The translations under genes and the position numbers were made by a program. Shown piece by piece: positions 9,529 to 18,734 of a stretch of DNA of 64,000 bases (the first letter of the stretch is position 1; each line of letters starts with the position of its first letter). A model generated the notes under the pieces. It searched no databases. It was not told the origin of the DNA and saw only the letters and a program-made list of their open reading frames with translations. Source of the stretch: Profundicola chukchiensis (GTDB lineage: Bacteria > Bacteroidota > Bacteroidia > Flavobacteriales > Weeksellaceae); contig NZ_JANAIE010000010.1 in assembly GCF_029664245.1 (NCBI RefSeq), forward strand, positions 26,846-90,845. Reading direction: 5' to 3'.

Positions 9529-10422
9529 ATGTCTAACGTAGAATTGATTTTAGAAGAGCGCGCAGCAGATATTGGTAACTTTATGGTAGGTAGATTATTA
9601 CCTTTCCGTCAAAAACGTTCGGTAGGTCCTTTTACTTTTATCGATCATATGGGACCAGCCAATATGAGCAAAGACCAAAATCTAGATGTAGCTCCTCATC
9701 CGCATATAGGTTTATCAACTTTGACTTATTTATTCGAAGGCTCAATGCAGCATAAGGATAGTTTAGGATCTGATATTGAGATTAAACCAGGTGCAGTAAA
9801 CTGGATGACAGCCGGAAAAGGTGTTGTTCACTCAGAAAGAACTCCTGATTATTTAAGAAATACAGAGAAATCTCTGCATGGATTACAGATTTGGGTGGCA
9901 TTACCAAAGCATTTAGAAAAATCTGAGCCTAGTTTTTCACATATTCCAGAAGAAGATATTCCAAGCTGGGAGGAAGATGGAGCAAAGTTTAAATTAATCG
10001 CTGGTAAAGCTTTCGATAAGGAATCACCTGTTCCTGTGCACAGTGAATTGTATTTCATTGAAATTAAGACGGATAAAAAACAACAAATCAATATTGGTAA
10101 AGATTTATATGGCGAAAGCGCTTTGTATATCTTAGAAGGAGGAATCAGTGCAGATGGTCATATTTATGAACCAAAACACATTCTAATTGCAAAAGACAGT
10201 ACGCTATGTTCTTTTGAAATGGAAGCCAATACAACTGTTTATATTTTTGGTGGAGAACCTTTTGAAGAAGAAAGATTTATTTTCTGGAATTTCGTGAATT
10301 CGGACAAAGCTGTAATCGAACAAGCCAAGAAAGATTGGGAAGAACAGAATTTAGATGCTTTCCCTAAAGTTGTAGGCGATGAAGAAGAGTATGTACCTCT
10401 TCCTAGACCAAGAAGAATGTAA
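9529..10422 (+). CDS. pirin family protein
   Basis: A two-domain cupin of the pirin family, 297 residues. The metal ligands are all visible at the positions known from human pirin: His57 and His59 in APHPHIGLSTLTYLFEG, and His101 and Glu103 in AGKGVVHSER. Bacterial pirins bind iron. Some have quercetinase activity and some modulate metabolic enzymes; which applies here cannot be told. The second cupin half begins near residue 165, and residues 250-260 carry the GGEPFEEER segment found in many bacterial pirins. It is the second gene after the small acetyltransferase and ends at a terminator that overlaps the end of dinB. Confidence 0.92.
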   Translation: MSNVELILEERAADIGNFMVGRLLPFRQKRSVGPFTFIDHMGPANMSKDQNLDVAPHPHIGLSTLTYLFEGSMQHKDSLGSDIEIKPGAVNWMTAGKGVVHSERTPDYLRNTEKSLHGLQIWVALPKHLEKSEPSFSHIPEEDIPSWEEDGAKFKLIAGKAFDKESPVPVHSELYFIEIKTDKKQQINIGKDLYGESALYILEGGISADGHIYEPKHILIAKDSTLCSFEMEANTTVYIFGGEPFEEERFIFWNFVNSDKAVIEQAKKDWEEQNLDAFPKVVGDEEEYVPLPRPRRM

Positions 10423-10443
10423 AGTTTTATCTTTATTTAAATA

Positions 10444-11550
10444 TTACAATCCCTTTTTCAACGCTGGAAAAGGGATTTTTAATTGAACCGTTTTCTCGGC
10501 GTATAAATTGAGTTGAGATATAGAAACACCTAACAATCGCACAGGTTTACGAGGGTTTTCTAAAATTAAAAGTTCGTTGATAATTTTATAAATTTCATCA
10601 AATTGATCAACGTATTCATCCCCAGTCTGACTTCGTGTGATGACACTAAAATCATCAAATTTTATTTTCAGAGTAATGCTTCTACCTTTTACTTCCTTTT
10701 TAGCTAATCTATCCACCACTTTTTGAATAATGGGAACAAGTGCTGATTGCATTTCTTGGATAGATTTCAAGTTAGTTTCGAAGGTGTTTTCTCCACCTAC
10801 AGATTTGGGTTGTCGATTGGGATTAACGGGACTATTGTGGATTCCACGTGCAATTTGATAATAATGCAAGCCCATATTTCTGAAATTTTGTTCTAAGAAT
10901 TCTAAGCTTAAATCACGTAAATCCTTGCCATTAAAAATTCCCATATCTCGCATTTTTTGTGCAGTAACTTTACCAATTCCATAAAATTGTTGAATTTTTA
11001 AGGGGCCTAAAAAATCTAGAATTTCTTCTTGTGTAACGGTTTTCTGTCCATTTGGTTTATTGTAATCACTGGCTATTTTAGCCACAAATTTATTTACTGA
11101 AATTCCTGCTGAAGCGGTTAAACCTGTTTTCTCCAAAATTTTAGCTCTAATTTCTCTAGCAATTTGAGAAGCCGAGGAAATATTCTTTTTATTTATCGTA
11201 ACATCTAAATAAGCTTCATCCAAAGATAATGGCTCGACCAAATCGGTATATTCATAGAAAATCTCACGAATTTGATAGGAAACCTCACGATATCGCTCGA
11301 ATCTTGGTTTAATAAAGATTAAATCTGGACAACGTTTGGCAGCAATCATACTACTCATAGCACTTTTTACTCCAAATTTCCTGGCCTCATAACTAGCAGC
11401 AGCCACCACACCACGTTCCGAACTTCCACCCACAGCAATAGGCTTACCTTTTAACTCTGGAGCATCATGTTGTTCAACAGAAGCATAAAAAGCATCCATA
11501 TCGATGTGAATAATTTTACGGTTGTCTTGATTCATTGGCTGCAATATCAT
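10444..11550 (-). CDS. dinB: DNA polymerase IV (Y family)
   Basis: An error-prone translesion polymerase, 368 residues. The Y-family catalytic segments are HIDMDAFYASVEQ near residues 16-28 and LSLDEAYLDVT near 102-112, which hold the metal-binding acidic residues. ASYEARKFGVKSAMS forms the fingers, and FYGIGKVTAQKM near 189-200 is the helix-hairpin-helix of the thumb. The little finger follows at about 235-345. The C-terminus (QLKIPF then a short tail) is a poor match to a beta-clamp box. Two in-frame ATGs exist, at 11550 and 11535. The latter would give MNQDNRKIIHIDMD, and either is possible. No LexA site was recognised upstream. Confidence 0.93.
   Translation of the reverse strand: MILQPMNQDNRKIIHIDMDAFYASVEQHDAPELKGKPIAVGGSSERGVVAAASYEARKFGVKSAMSSMIAAKRCPDLIFIKPRFERYREVSYQIREIFYEYTDLVEPLSLDEAYLDVTINKKNISSASQIAREIRAKILEKTGLTASAGISVNKFVAKIASDYNKPNGQKTVTQEEILDFLGPLKIQQFYGIGKVTAQKMRDMGIFNGKDLRDLSLEFLEQNFRNMGLHYYQIARGIHNSPVNPNRQPKSVGGENTFETNLKSIQEMQSALVPIIQKVVDRLAKKEVKGRSITLKIKFDDFSVITRSQTGDEYVDQFDEIYKIINELLILENPRKPVRLLGVSISQLNLYAEKTVQLKIPFPALKKGL
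10448..10480 (+). terminator. terminator after pirin, inside the 3' end of dinB
   Basis: AATCCCTTTT (10448-10457) pairs perfectly with AAAAGGGATT (10468-10477), followed by a T run on the plus strand. The left arm lies in the last codons of dinB, so the same bases encode the DinB C-terminus and stop the converging pirin transcript. Confidence 0.65.
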
Positions 11551-11891
11551 TTTTCATTCTTAAATAACCAAGATGCTCTAGTTCTTTAACTATTTAATAC
11601 CTAAGGGAATTTAGGTAATATTATGATTTTCAAATAAATATAATTATTATGCTTATAAAATATGGTTAGTAATCTTATAGATTGAATGCAAGGTGTGAAC
11701 TTATATATTTTTATGTGATTGTTATTGAAAGATACAGAAATTTATATTAATTCAGAGAAATCATCATGTGAGTAACTTCCTCGAACAACTTGTTCATAAA
11801 ATTATCTTAAGCTTTCTCTACTTGGTAGGAAAAGTCTATGTATTTCATTAAATTTGGAAACTTCGAAATTAAAATAAAACTAAATTTTATT
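11551..11891. other. intergenic region between dinB and the aldehyde dehydrogenase gene
   Basis: This divergent 341-base AT-rich gap has no open frame with coding character. The one clear signal is a -7 element TAAATTTG at 11849-11856 on the plus strand with a TTG at 11822-11824. It lies just downstream of an in-frame ATG at 11838, which argues that the dehydrogenase starts at the ATG at 11892 and not at 11838. Confidence 0.5.
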
Positions 11892-13421
11892 ATGATACAA
11901 GACGTTTTAAAGCAATTAGGCATTGAAGCTACTAACAAAGGGACTTCTACAGGTTCAGATTGGTTTGGAAGTGGCGCAGAAATTTCTTCATCTTCTCCGG
12001 TAGATGCAATGCACATTGCTAAAGTTGCAACAACAACACGTGAGGACTATGATAAAGTCGTAGAAACTGCTCAAAAAGCCTTTAAAGATTGGCGTTTGGT
12101 TCCAGCTCCACAGAGAGGTGAAATCGTTCGTCAGTTTGGAAATAAATTAAGAGAATTAAAAGAACCATTAGGAAAATTAGTTTCTTATGAAATGGGGAAA
12201 TCTCTACAAGAAGGCTACGGTGAAGTGCAAGAAATGATCGATATCTGTGACTTTGCAGTTGGTTTATCTCGTCAATTATATGGTTCTACGATTCACTCAG
12301 AAAGACCAGGACACAGAATGTATGATCAATACCACCCACTAGGGATTGTAGGAATTATTTCTGCATTCAACTTCCCAGTAGCGGTTTGGTCTTGGAATAC
12401 TGCGTTAGCTTGGGTTTGTGGCGATGTTTGTATCTGGAAGCCAAGTGAAAAAGTTCCATTAACAGGTGTTGCTTGTCAGAAAATTATCGCTGATATCTTA
12501 AAAGAAAACAATTTACCTGAAGGTATTTCTTGTTTAATTAATGGTGATTACAAAGTAGGTGAATTCATGACAACCGATAAGCGTATTCCATTAATCTCTG
12601 CTACAGGATCTACACGTATGGGTAAAATCGTAGCGAGTACAGTAGCCGAAAGATTAGGTAAAACTTTATTAGAGTTAGGTGGAAACAACGCCATCATCGT
12701 TACTCCAGATGCTGATATTAAAATGACGGTAATCGGTGCTGTATTTGGTGCTGTTGGTACAGCAGGACAAAGATGTACTTCTACTCGTCGTTTGATCATC
12801 CACGAAAGCATTTATGATAAAGTGAAAGATGCCATTGTTGCTGCTTATGGACAATTAAAAATTGGTAACCCATTAGACGAAAACAATCACGTAGGTCCAT
12901 TAATCGATACAGATGCTGTAGCGATGTACCAAGATGCATTGAAACGCGTTGTAGAAGAAGGTGGAAACATCATTGTTGAGGGTGGTGTATTAGAAGGTGA
13001 AGGTTACGAAAGTGGATGCTACGTAAAACCAGCTATCGCCGAAGCTGAAAACCATTTTGATATCGTTCAACACGAAACTTTCGCTCCAGTATTATACTTA
13101 ATGAAATATAGCGGAGATGTTGAAAATGCTATTGAATTACAAAACGGTGTAGCTCAAGGTTTATCTTCTGCAATTATGACCAACAACTTGAGAGAAGCTG
13201 AGCGTTTCTTATCACATGCAGGTTCTGACTGTGGTATTGCAAACGTAAATATTGGTACTTCTGGTGCTGAAATCGGTGGTGCATTTGGTGGTGAGAAAGA
13301 AACTGGTGGTGGACGTGAGTCTGGATCAGATGCTTGGAAAATCTATATGAGACGCCAAACTAACACTATCAATTACACAACTGAACTTCCTTTAGCTCAA
13401 GGAATTAAATTTGATATTTAA
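11892..13421 (+). CDS. L-aminoadipate-semialdehyde dehydrogenase (ALDH7 family)
   Basis: An NAD-dependent aldehyde dehydrogenase of the ALDH7A1/antiquitin type, 509 residues from the ATG at 11892. Glu261 (LLELGGNNA) and the nucleophile Cys295 (GTAGQRCTSTRR) form the active site. The FNFPVAVWSWNTALA segment and the C-terminal GAFGGEKETGGGRESGSDAWK are typical of the antiquitin branch. It should oxidise 2-aminoadipate 6-semialdehyde (or its cyclic imine) to 2-aminoadipate. The next gene is lysine 6-transaminase, which makes exactly this aldehyde, and this strongly supports the assignment. A longer start at 11838 is rejected because a -7 promoter element lies between the two starts. Confidence 0.9.
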   Translation: MIQDVLKQLGIEATNKGTSTGSDWFGSGAEISSSSPVDAMHIAKVATTTREDYDKVVETAQKAFKDWRLVPAPQRGEIVRQFGNKLRELKEPLGKLVSYEMGKSLQEGYGEVQEMIDICDFAVGLSRQLYGSTIHSERPGHRMYDQYHPLGIVGIISAFNFPVAVWSWNTALAWVCGDVCIWKPSEKVPLTGVACQKIIADILKENNLPEGISCLINGDYKVGEFMTTDKRIPLISATGSTRMGKIVASTVAERLGKTLLELGGNNAIIVTPDADIKMTVIGAVFGAVGTAGQRCTSTRRLIIHESIYDKVKDAIVAAYGQLKIGNPLDENNHVGPLIDTDAVAMYQDALKRVVEEGGNIIVEGGVLEGEGYESGCYVKPAIAEAENHFDIVQHETFAPVLYLMKYSGDVENAIELQNGVAQGLSSAIMTNNLREAERFLSHAGSDCGIANVNIGTSGAEIGGAFGGEKETGGGRESGSDAWKIYMRRQTNTINYTTELPLAQGIKFDI

Positions 13422-13434
13422 TATTTTAATTTAG

Positions 13435-13466
13435 GACCCTGGATTTATTTTCAGGGTCTTATATAT
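13435..13466 (+). terminator. terminator between the two lysine-degradation genes
   Basis: GACCCTG (13435-13441) pairs with CAGGGTC (13452-13458), with a weak T-rich tail. It lies 13 bases after the dehydrogenase stop and would partly separate transcription of the two pathway genes. Confidence 0.65.
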
Positions 13467-13568
13467 TATATTATATACTTCATTAATAAATTGAGCGCAT
13501 AAAACACAAAAAAATAACATTATTAAGTCAGTTCTTTTATGACTTAAATTTTAAAAAATTCAAGAAAT

Positions 13569-14876
13569 ATGAATGAAACATTAACTTCACAAAAAGTACA
13601 CGATAGATTAAGCAAGCATATCTTAGCCGACGGTTTTGATTTGGTAATGGATTTAGAAAAATCACATGATAGCTATATCGTTGATGTAAATGGAGCAGAA
13701 TATTTAGACATGTTCTCTATGTTTGCTTCGGCAGCTATTGGTTACAACCACCCACACATCAAAAAACACCAAGATTGGTTAGGTAAATGTGCTATCATTA
13801 AACCATCTATGTCTGATGTTTACAACCAAGAATTTGCTGATTTTATCGATACTTTTTCTAGAGTTGCTATTCCAGAAGAGTTACAATATGCATTCTTTGT
13901 TTCAGGTGGAGCTTTAGCAGTAGAAAATGCATTAAAAACAGCTTTTGACTGGAGAACTAGATTGAATATGTCTAGGGGAGTTGACAAAGAAGCTGGACAA
14001 GTAATTCACTTCAAACAAGCATTCCACGGTAGAACGGGTTATACTATGTCATTGACCAACACCAATGACCCAAGAAAATTCATGTACTTCCCTAAATTTG
14101 ATTGGCCACGTATTGAAAACCCAAAAATGTTCTTCCCATTCGAAGGTGAAAATGTTGAAAAAACAATCGCTTTAGAAGAACAAGCAAAAAAACAAATTGA
14201 AGCAGCATTTGCTAACAACCCAGACGAAATCGCTTGTATCTGTCTTGAGACTATTCAAGGAGAAGGTGGAGATAACTTCTTCAGACCAGAATTCTTACAA
14301 TACTTAAGAGATATTTGTGACGAAAAAGAAGTTTTATTAATCTTCGACGAGGTTCAATGTGGAATGGGAATCACAGGAACTATGTGGGCTTGGCAACATT
14401 ATGGAATCGTACCAGATGTGATGTCATTCGGAAAGAAAACACAAGTTTGTGGAATCTTAGCTAACAAAGAGAAATTAGATCAAGTTGATAAAAACGTGTT
14501 CAAAGAGAGTAGTAGAATTAACTCTACTTTCGGAGGTAACTTTATCGACATGATGCGTTTCAAGTTAATTTTAGAAGTAATTGAAGAGGAAAACTTAGTA
14601 GAGAACTCGCGCGTAATGGGTGAATACTTACTTTCAGAACTTCAAAAATTAGAGGCAGATTTCGAGCAAGTAACCAATGCTAGAGGTAGAGGTCTATGGT
14701 GTGCATTTGATTTACCAAATGATGCAGATAGAGATGCTTTCTGGTCTAAATGTTTCGAGAATAAATTATTGGTTTTAACTTGTGGAGAGAAAAGTGTTAG
14801 ATTCCGTCCACACTTAACAGTTACTAAACAAGAAATCGACGATTCAATTAAAATCATTCGTGAAGTATTAAGCTAA
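13569..14876 (+). CDS. lat: L-lysine 6-transaminase
   Basis: A class III PLP aminotransferase, 435 residues, that transfers the epsilon-amino group of lysine to 2-oxoglutarate, giving 2-aminoadipate 6-semialdehyde. Lysine-specific features set it apart from ornithine and GABA transaminases: ILADGFDLVMDLEKSHDSY near residues 18-36, FVSGGALAVENALKTAFDW near 112-130, LIFDEVQCGMGITGTMWAW near 257-275, and SFGKKTQVCG with the PLP lysine 289. It lies directly downstream of the aminoadipate-semialdehyde dehydrogenase gene, and the two form the entry of the aminoadipate route of lysine catabolism. A strong terminator follows. Confidence 0.94.
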   Translation: MNETLTSQKVHDRLSKHILADGFDLVMDLEKSHDSYIVDVNGAEYLDMFSMFASAAIGYNHPHIKKHQDWLGKCAIIKPSMSDVYNQEFADFIDTFSRVAIPEELQYAFFVSGGALAVENALKTAFDWRTRLNMSRGVDKEAGQVIHFKQAFHGRTGYTMSLTNTNDPRKFMYFPKFDWPRIENPKMFFPFEGENVEKTIALEEQAKKQIEAAFANNPDEIACICLETIQGEGGDNFFRPEFLQYLRDICDEKEVLLIFDEVQCGMGITGTMWAWQHYGIVPDVMSFGKKTQVCGILANKEKLDQVDKNVFKESSRINSTFGGNFIDMMRFKLILEVIEEENLVENSRVMGEYLLSELQKLEADFEQVTNARGRGLWCAFDLPNDADRDAFWSKCFENKLLVLTCGEKSVRFRPHLTVTKQEIDDSIKIIREVLS

Positions 14877-14900
14877 AACTTAAACTTCCATAAAATGAAA

Positions 14901-14937
14901 AAACCTATCTAATTTATTTTAGATAGGTTTTTTTTAT
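14901..14937 (+). terminator. strong terminator after lat
   Basis: AAACCTATCTAA (14901-14912) pairs perfectly with TTAGATAGGTTT (14919-14930), followed by a run of Ts. It can also stop leftward transcripts. Confidence 0.9.
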
Positions 14938-15040
14938 GAATTTGAGATTTGCGATCTAAAGTTATGTGTTATAAATCTCACATTTTTAAGATACCGAGTC
15001 AAGGTAATCCCAAAATTTCTTTGAAATAAATCAATTGTAC

Positions 15041-16180
15041 TTATAAAAACCTATAAGACAATACAGCAGTAAAGTTGCTATTTTTACCAGTCTGATGTCT
15101 TACATTTAAAACGCCCAGGCTAGAAAATCTAAGTTCTAAGCCAAATCTTTGATTAAATCGATAGCCTGTCCCTATGAAATATCCAAATCCAGACTTAGAT
15201 TCATATAAAGTAGCATTATAGTTTACATTTTCAAAAATAGCATCACCTAAAGGAATACCAAAGGAAACTCCAGAGTTTGCGAAAATCTGATGATTTTCAG
15301 CTAAAAACATATAATAACGAACGCCCAATGGAATCGACAATATATTATAATCGGTTTTAAATTTACGAGGTCTCAAAACAGGAGTTTGTGAAGAAGGAAC
15401 AATATCACGATAAAGGATAAAGCCTTCTGATGTATTACTTGAATAATCCACGCCTAAAATTATTCCCAACTTATTGTTATTAATTGGTAATAGATATTCT
15501 AATTCCATTCCTGCCTTTAAAGAAACAAAGGTTTGGGTAGAAACAGCTTTATGTGCATTTTTACCCATTGGATTAAGTTTAAATGGAGAAATTCCTCCAT
15601 AAACATACAAACTCATTGTACTCTCGTTCCGATATTGTGTAAAGTCTTTAAATTCTGAGTTCTCACAAGTGTTATAAATTTTAAAAATTTGAACCAAATC
15701 ATCGACTTTATAATTTAAATCCTGAAATGTTTTTAAAGTTAAGTCCTCACATTTTAATCTTTTATATAATTGGCCACGAAATTTAGAAAATTCTTTTAAT
15801 TTACTTTCTTCTACTTTGGTTTTGTATTCCAACATTTCTAAATCTTGCTGATTTACATCAAAAAATAAAAACTCATTTAAGCCAGAATTAAATGAATAAA
15901 GCCTTGCTTTTCCATCCACAAGAACTCGTAAAAAGTTCTTTTGCGCAGGAATGTTATTCACATGTTGAAAGAATTTACTGACATATTTATATTGTGTATC
16001 AAGTATATAAAACTCATCTATCGAATTTGCTGTTGCAATTAGCTCATCATCATTATCCGAAACTTTATATGATATTTCGGAAGGTGATGTAAACCAACCT
16101 TCGTTCTTAATTAAACAATCGATTCTTTGTCCATTTTTGACAACATAACCAGGTTGGAATTCATGCTGTGCCCAAACCAT
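15041..16180 (-). CDS. outer membrane beta-barrel protein, frameshifted signal peptide
   Basis: The intact frame gives 379 residues starting MVWAQHEFQPGYVV, which is the end of a signal peptide and the start of the mature protein. The first 170 or so residues form a domain of unknown function seen in many Bacteroidota proteins (sometimes misannotated as a tRNA modification GTPase). From about residue 190 (MSLYVYGGISPF) to the C-terminus there are alternating strands of an outer-membrane beta-barrel ending in FTAVLSYRFL. The proper start is probably the ATG at 16224, but one base is missing relative to the upstream paralogue, so that frame stops after nine codons. Translation from 16180 would give a protein that is not exported. 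The gene is therefore either a recent pseudogene or carries a sequencing error. Confidence 0.75.
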   Translation of the reverse strand: MVWAQHEFQPGYVVKNGQRIDCLIKNEGWFTSPSEISYKVSDNDDELIATANSIDEFYILDTQYKYVSKFFQHVNNIPAQKNFLRVLVDGKARLYSFNSGLNEFLFFDVNQQDLEMLEYKTKVEESKLKEFSKFRGQLYKRLKCEDLTLKTFQDLNYKVDDLVQIFKIYNTCENSEFKDFTQYRNESTMSLYVYGGISPFKLNPMGKNAHKAVSTQTFVSLKAGMELEYLLPINNNKLGIILGVDYSSNTSEGFILYRDIVPSSQTPVLRPRKFKTDYNILSIPLGVRYYMFLAENHQIFANSGVSFGIPLGDAIFENVNYNATLYESKSGFGYFIGTGYRFNQRFGLELRFSSLGVLNVRHQTGKNSNFTAVLSYRFL

Positions 16181-16263
16181 CGCAAATAGTAAGCTCAGAC
16201 AAAGTGAAGTAAAAGTTTATTCATTTTTATTAATTTGAAAGCGAACTTAAGGTTAAAAGTGGT

Positions 16264-17460
16264 TTAAAATATTTTGTAAGAAAGCATTACAACCACAGCA
16301 TTACTGCTAGGTTTCAATTCCCTAATATATACTACATTAGCAGGAGTATATCGAATTTCTGCTCCAAATTTTGATTTAAATCTATATCCAATACCAGCGA
16401 AAAAACCGATACCATGATCTAAATAAGAAGAGTTTTTAGTTTCATTATTATCAAAGTGGGCGAAGTTAAATTCTTCTTCAGACATAATGAAGTTGTAGGT
16501 GAATCCTGGATTTATATAAAAAGAATGATTTGGATCTACAAACATACTTAACCTAACTCCAACAGGTATGCTTAATAAATCATAAGCAACATCATAATCG
16601 TAATTATTTGTAAGATACAAACCTGTAGAAGGTACCTTAACTTTGCTTTTTAAAGTTCCTTCTACCTTATTTTGAGAATAAGACACTCCAGTAAATACTG
16701 AAAATTTATTATTATTAATTGGTAAAGTATATTCAATCTCCAAAGCTCCCATCAATGGAATATTACTTGGTGCAGAAACTTCTGTTTCATTACCTTTAGC
16801 GCTAGTGCTAGTAGTGAATAAAGATGTTCCGGCCATTAGATAAAGATTAAAGTCACCTTTATTTTTGAACTTAGTGTAATCTGTATATTCAGCATTAGAA
16901 CATTCATTATAAGTATTGAATACGTTAACGAGTTTCTTTTTCTGATATTCTAAACTTTGAAGCATAGACTTGGTAATATCCTTACATTCTAAATCTTGAA
17001 AAATTTGACCTCGAAACCCGAATTCTTCTCTTAACTTACTACCTTCTATCTTAGATTTATATTGTAATTCCTTAAGCTTTCCATCCTCTGCTTCATAATA
17101 ATATTTCTCACCACTTGCAGAATTAAATTGATAAAGAGATGCTTTTCCTTCTACCAAAACGAGCAAATACATATCAGTAGCTGGTTTGTTATACAAAGGT
17201 TGAAAATGACGACTTACATATTTATATTTAGTATCCTCAATATAAAATCCATCAAACTCATTGGCAGGAGCCATGTTGATTTTGTCTTGATTTTCGAACT
17301 TATAAGAAATAACCTCAGGCGCTCTAAACCAACCTTCGTTCTTAATTAAACAATCGATTCTTTGGCCATTTTTAACAACATAACCAGGTTGAAATTCATG
17401 CTGTGCCCAAACCATCGTAAATAAAAAGCTCAGACAAAGAGAAAGTAAATGTTTATTCAT
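16264..17460 (-). CDS. outer membrane beta-barrel protein (intact paralogue)
   Basis: The 398-residue product begins with a clear signal peptide (MNKHLLSLCLSFLFTMVWA, cleavage before QHEF). A domain of unknown function follows (KNGQRIDCLIKNEGWF, then GFRGQIF and CKDIT segments), then from about residue 208 an eight- to ten-strand barrel ending in the aromatic C-terminus VVMLSYKIF, as expected for BAM-inserted proteins. It is the upstream member of a tandem duplication with the 15041-16180 gene. The first 30 mature codons differ at only three synonymous sites, while the barrel halves have diverged widely. The function is unknown. Confidence 0.82.
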   Translation of the reverse strand: MNKHLLSLCLSFLFTMVWAQHEFQPGYVVKNGQRIDCLIKNEGWFRAPEVISYKFENQDKINMAPANEFDGFYIEDTKYKYVSRHFQPLYNKPATDMYLLVLVEGKASLYQFNSASGEKYYYEAEDGKLKELQYKSKIEGSKLREEFGFRGQIFQDLECKDITKSMLQSLEYQKKKLVNVFNTYNECSNAEYTDYTKFKNKGDFNLYLMAGTSLFTTSTSAKGNETEVSAPSNIPLMGALEIEYTLPINNNKFSVFTGVSYSQNKVEGTLKSKVKVPSTGLYLTNNYDYDVAYDLLSIPVGVRLSMFVDPNHSFYINPGFTYNFIMSEEEFNFAHFDNNETKNSSYLDHGIGFFAGIGYRFKSKFGAEIRYTPANVVYIRELKPSSNAVVVMLSYKIF

Positions 17461-17619
17461 TTTTATTAATTTGGAAGCGAATTTAAGGTTTTAAACTTTA
17501 TCTTATTTAAAGTTTTTTTAAATTTAATTAACACTTGTTTAAGAATTTAAATTGGTGCAAAAAAAATAGCACTAATTAAAAATTAATGCTATTCTATATT
17601 TTATTATTTTCTTTAAAAT

Positions 17620-18408
17620 TTATAAATCTTCTGCTTCTGCAATTAATTCAGCAAAGTCTCTAACCATAACGTCACCTTCGCGGTTAACTCCTTTAACACC
17701 ATCGGTCATCATCGTCATACAGAATGGACATCCTGTTGCAATAACTTCAGCTTTGGTTTCAACTGCTTCTTCCGTACGCTCGATATTAATATCTTTATTT
17801 CCTGCTTCAGGTTCCTTAAACATCTGAGCACCACCAGCACCACAACATAAGCCTTTAGATTTACAACGCTTCATTTCCACCAATTCAGCGTCAAGTTTTT
17901 TAATTAAATCTCTCGGTGCCTCATACACATCATTTCCTCGTCCTAAATAACATGGATCGTGGAACGTAATTTTTCTTCCTTTAAAAGTTTTACCTTCTAT
18001 GGTTAACCTTCCTGCATCGATTAATTTTTGTAAATACTGAGAGTGGTGTTGAACATTATAGAAACCTCCCAATCCAGGATATTCATTCTTTAGTGTATTA
18101 AAGCAATGAGGACAAGTCGTAACAATATCTTCAATTTGGTAGCCATTCAAAACTTCGATATTCATCATAGCCGACATTTGAAAAGCAAACTCGTTACCAG
18201 CACGTTTCGCAGGATCACCAGTACAACTTTCTTCTGTACCCAAAACAGCAAACTCAACACCTACTTTATTTAAAATCTTAACAAAAGCACGCGTGATTTT
18301 CTTTGCTCTATCATCAAAGCTTCCAGCACATCCAACCCAAAAAAGAACTTCAGGTTTTTTGCCTTCTGCCATAAACTGGGCCATCGTCTTAACTTGTATA
18401 TTGCTCAT
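17620..18408 (-). CDS. (Fe-S)-binding protein with two CCG (cysteine-rich) domains
   Basis: A 262-residue cytosolic protein of the heterodisulfide reductase subunit B-like family (also GlpC/LutA-like). Two CCG repeats are seen: the first around VTTCPHCFN with an upstream WVGCAGSFDD and TEESCTGDPAKRAGNE; the second around FHDPCYLGRGNDVYEAPR with KSKGLCCGAGGAQMF and GCPFCMTMM. These cysteines ligate a [4Fe-4S] cluster. Bacteroidota usually encode this protein next to a second, larger 4Fe-4S and membrane protein that passes electrons to it; that partner is absent here. The electron donor and acceptor are unknown. Confidence 0.88.
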   Translation of the reverse strand: MSNIQVKTMAQFMAEGKKPEVLFWVGCAGSFDDRAKKITRAFVKILNKVGVEFAVLGTEESCTGDPAKRAGNEFAFQMSAMMNIEVLNGYQIEDIVTTCPHCFNTLKNEYPGLGGFYNVQHHSQYLQKLIDAGRLTIEGKTFKGRKITFHDPCYLGRGNDVYEAPRDLIKKLDAELVEMKRCKSKGLCCGAGGAQMFKEPEAGNKDINIERTEEAVETKAEVIATGCPFCMTMMTDGVKGVNREGDVMVRDFAELIAEAEDL

Positions 18409-18734
18409 AGTCTAATTTTATAAATTATTAGTGAATTCAAACCATCAACATAGGAATCATTTCTAAACAAAAGATTTTGAATTCAATTTCAAAAATAAAC
18501 AATTTATTTTGGTTATTCCACTCAAATCAATTTAAATAAATACAGAGTAGGCTTTTTAAAATTTCATATGCTTCAATTTTAATGTAATTTAAACTTAACT
18601 CAATATTAATTTTATTTTAATAAGTTTATTAACCTTTTGTTGAAAAATCACCAAATAACTAACCAAATTTATATAGTGAAAGAAATGTTAAATCTATATA
18701 TTTGGTAATTCATTAAAAAAGTAAAACAAACATC
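18409..18734. promoter_or_regulatory. divergent intergenic region with hppA promoter
   Basis: This 326-base gap lies between the Fe-S protein gene and hppA. The only clear signal is TATATTTG at 18697-18704 on the plus strand, a perfect -7 element 30 bases before the hppA ATG. No -33 TTTG is well placed. The rest is AT-rich without open frames or strong hairpins. Confidence 0.45.

Noticed and set aside
11838..11891. Longer N-terminus of the aldehyde dehydrogenase
   Set aside because: A -7 promoter element at 11849-11856 lies after this start, and the extra 18 residues do not fit the family.
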